A stretch of 64,000 nt of DNA from Stutzerimonas kunmingensis. GTDB taxonomy: Bacteria > Pseudomonadota > Gammaproteobacteria > Pseudomonadales > Pseudomonadaceae. This document shows, in pieces, positions 63,090 through 64,000 of this stretch. The notes below the pieces were generated by a model. That model was not told the origin of the DNA, made no database searches, and saw only the letters and a program-made list of their open reading frames with translations. Both the position numbers and the translations under genes were made by a program. The stretch is from NCBI RefSeq assembly GCF_021432085.1, contig NZ_CP090366.1:2046001-2110000 (forward strand), written 5' to 3'. Positions within the stretch are counted from its first letter, which is position 1, and each line of letters begins with the position of its first letter.

Positions 63090-64000
63090 TTTTGGACGCT
63101 CGTTTGGTGATGAGTAGGTGAAGCTTGAGTCGCAGTGATTTCGAGGTGGCCGCGACCAGCGCCAGGCAAATGAATCCGCTTACGGCCAGCGCCATCAGCA
63201 TGTCGAAGCGGTTGTCGCTGGCGATCAGCAGGAACAGCGGCTCGCCCAGCGCCACGCCGATCAGGGTCGCGGCGGTGATTCGCAAGATGTCACGCGTCCA
63301 GATGCCCTGCAGGCCGGGCGAGAAACGCCGATGCACCACCGGAGGCCAGATCACGAAGGTCGCCAGGCGCAGGAAGAACCAGGCAAGCGCCGCGCCATAG
63401 GCGCCGTGGGTGAGCGCTGCGTAGATCACGATCGGCACGCTGATGGCGGTGGAGACCACGCTGTACCAGATATGCAGGCGCAGCCGGCCATAGGCGTACT
63501 GCAGGTAGAACTGAAAGGCACCGACCGCCATCAGCGCGCTGCCCGGCACATACCAGAACAGCATGCGCTCGCTCCACTGCGCCGCGCCCGCGTCGCCGGT
63601 CCAGGCGAGGATCAGGGCATGCCCGTGCCAGGCGATCACCGCGGCCATCGGAAACAGCACGCTGCAGACGAAGCGGGTGGCGTTCAGGTACAGCCGCTCC
63701 ATTTCGGCGATCCGGCCCTCGGCCACGAGCATGGTCATGCGCGGCAACAGCGTCTGCACCAGGGGGTTGGTCAGGGTCATGATGCCGGTGGTGATCAGCG
63801 CCACCAGCGAGAAGTAGCCGTACTCCTTGAGCAGCAGCACCTTAGAAAGCAGCACCTTGTCCAGCTGGGTCAGCACGATCCACAGCAGCGAGGTGAAGAA
63901 CATGCCGCCGGCGAAGGGCAGCACCGGCCGCACCACGCGCCAGTCGATGCCACTGAGCAGCCTCGGGCTGGACAGCTGTATGTAGGCCTTGCTGGCGAAG
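63058..64000 (-). CDS. Polysaccharide flippase (Wzx/PslK-like), 5' part beyond window edge
   Basis: Only the C-terminal 314 residues are in the window; reading continues past the right edge (frame reads FASKAYIQLSSPRLLSGIDW at the edge). Many hydrophobic helices (GGMFFTSLLWIVLTQLDKVLLSKVLLLKEYGYFSLVALI-type, MATE/MVF fold) fit a Wzx flippase moving lipid-linked units across the inner membrane. Confidence 0.88.
   Translation of the reverse strand, partial: FASKAYIQLSSPRLLSGIDWRVVRPVLPFAGGMFFTSLLWIVLTQLDKVLLSKVLLLKEYGYFSLVALITTGIMTLTNPLVQTLLPRMTMLVAEGRIAEMERLYLNATRFVCSVLFPMAAVIAWHGHALILAWTGDAGAAQWSERMLFWYVPGSALMAVGAFQFYLQYAYGRLRLHIWYSVVSTAISVPIVIYAALTHGAYGAALAWFFLRLATFVIWPPVVHRRFSPGLQGIWTRDILRITAATLIGVALGEPLFLLIASDNRFDMLMALAVSGFICLALVAATSKSLRLKLHLLITKRASKNGIEERASLD

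Overview
The window is high-GC pseudomonad chromosome, most likely from the Pseudomonas (Stutzerimonas) stutzeri group. The order fadB-fadA-DUF1653-topA-...-sulA-lexA-psrA-...-nagZ-methylthioinosine phosphorylase is the Pseudomonas arrangement. The itaconate catabolic locus has the same gene order as the P. aeruginosa ict/ich/ccl locus. Integron cassette structures are consistent with the chromosomal integrons known from P. stutzeri. No rRNA, tRNA, CRISPR array or transposase gene was seen.

Region 1 (1-8066) is an itaconate degradation operon: a divergent LysR regulator (cut by the window edge), itaconyl-CoA hydratase, acyl-CoA dehydrogenase, VOC protein, MmgE/PrpD protein, itaconate CoA-transferase, citramalyl-CoA lyase and a TRAP solute-binding protein without its membrane subunits. 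An alpha/beta hydrolase follows (8186-9076).

Region 2 (about 9100-10925) is visibly more AT-rich and is a small integron cassette array with no integrase in the window. Two cassettes each carry one gene whose stop codon lies inside its attC site. Both predicted proteins look like remote members of the uracil-DNA glycosylase-like superfamily. This is the most unusual part of the window.

Region 3 (11076-17966) looks like a second CoA-dependent acid module: an HMG-CoA lyase-like enzyme, a CaiB/BaiF CoA-transferase, a divergent LysR regulator and a second orphan TRAP binding protein paralogous to the first, followed by acetyl-CoA synthetase. The two LysR promoter regions share a TTC-N9-GAA operator-like palindrome.

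Region 4 (18083-38851) is core genome: a small DUF2892-like membrane protein, oligopeptidase B, the fadBA beta-oxidation operon, topA, the lexA-sulA SOS operon with two tandem SOS boxes, psrA with its own operator, an L,D-transpeptidase-like protein, nagZ, methylthioinosine phosphorylase, a LEA14-like lipoprotein, a His-rich SEC-C miniprotein, a penicillin-acylase-family lipoprotein and trmO.

Region 5 (38964-47359) has a stand-alone, divergent trpB without trpA, then choline uptake and oxidation to glycine betaine (betT-betB-betA) with no betI, then rimO on the other strand.

Region 6 (47618-64000) begins with an orphan secreted protein. The rest is a leftward exopolysaccharide cluster, read from the right edge: flippase (partial), GT2, Wzc-like tyrosine autokinase, WbqC-like protein, RfaH/NusG-like antiterminator, GT4, polymerase/ligase, PslG-like glycoside hydrolase, GT4, acyltransferase-like protein, GT4, two small unknown genes, GT2 and acyltransferase. 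Its makeup resembles psl-type clusters. Several REP-like inverted repeats with a GTAGGGTGG core lie between operons.
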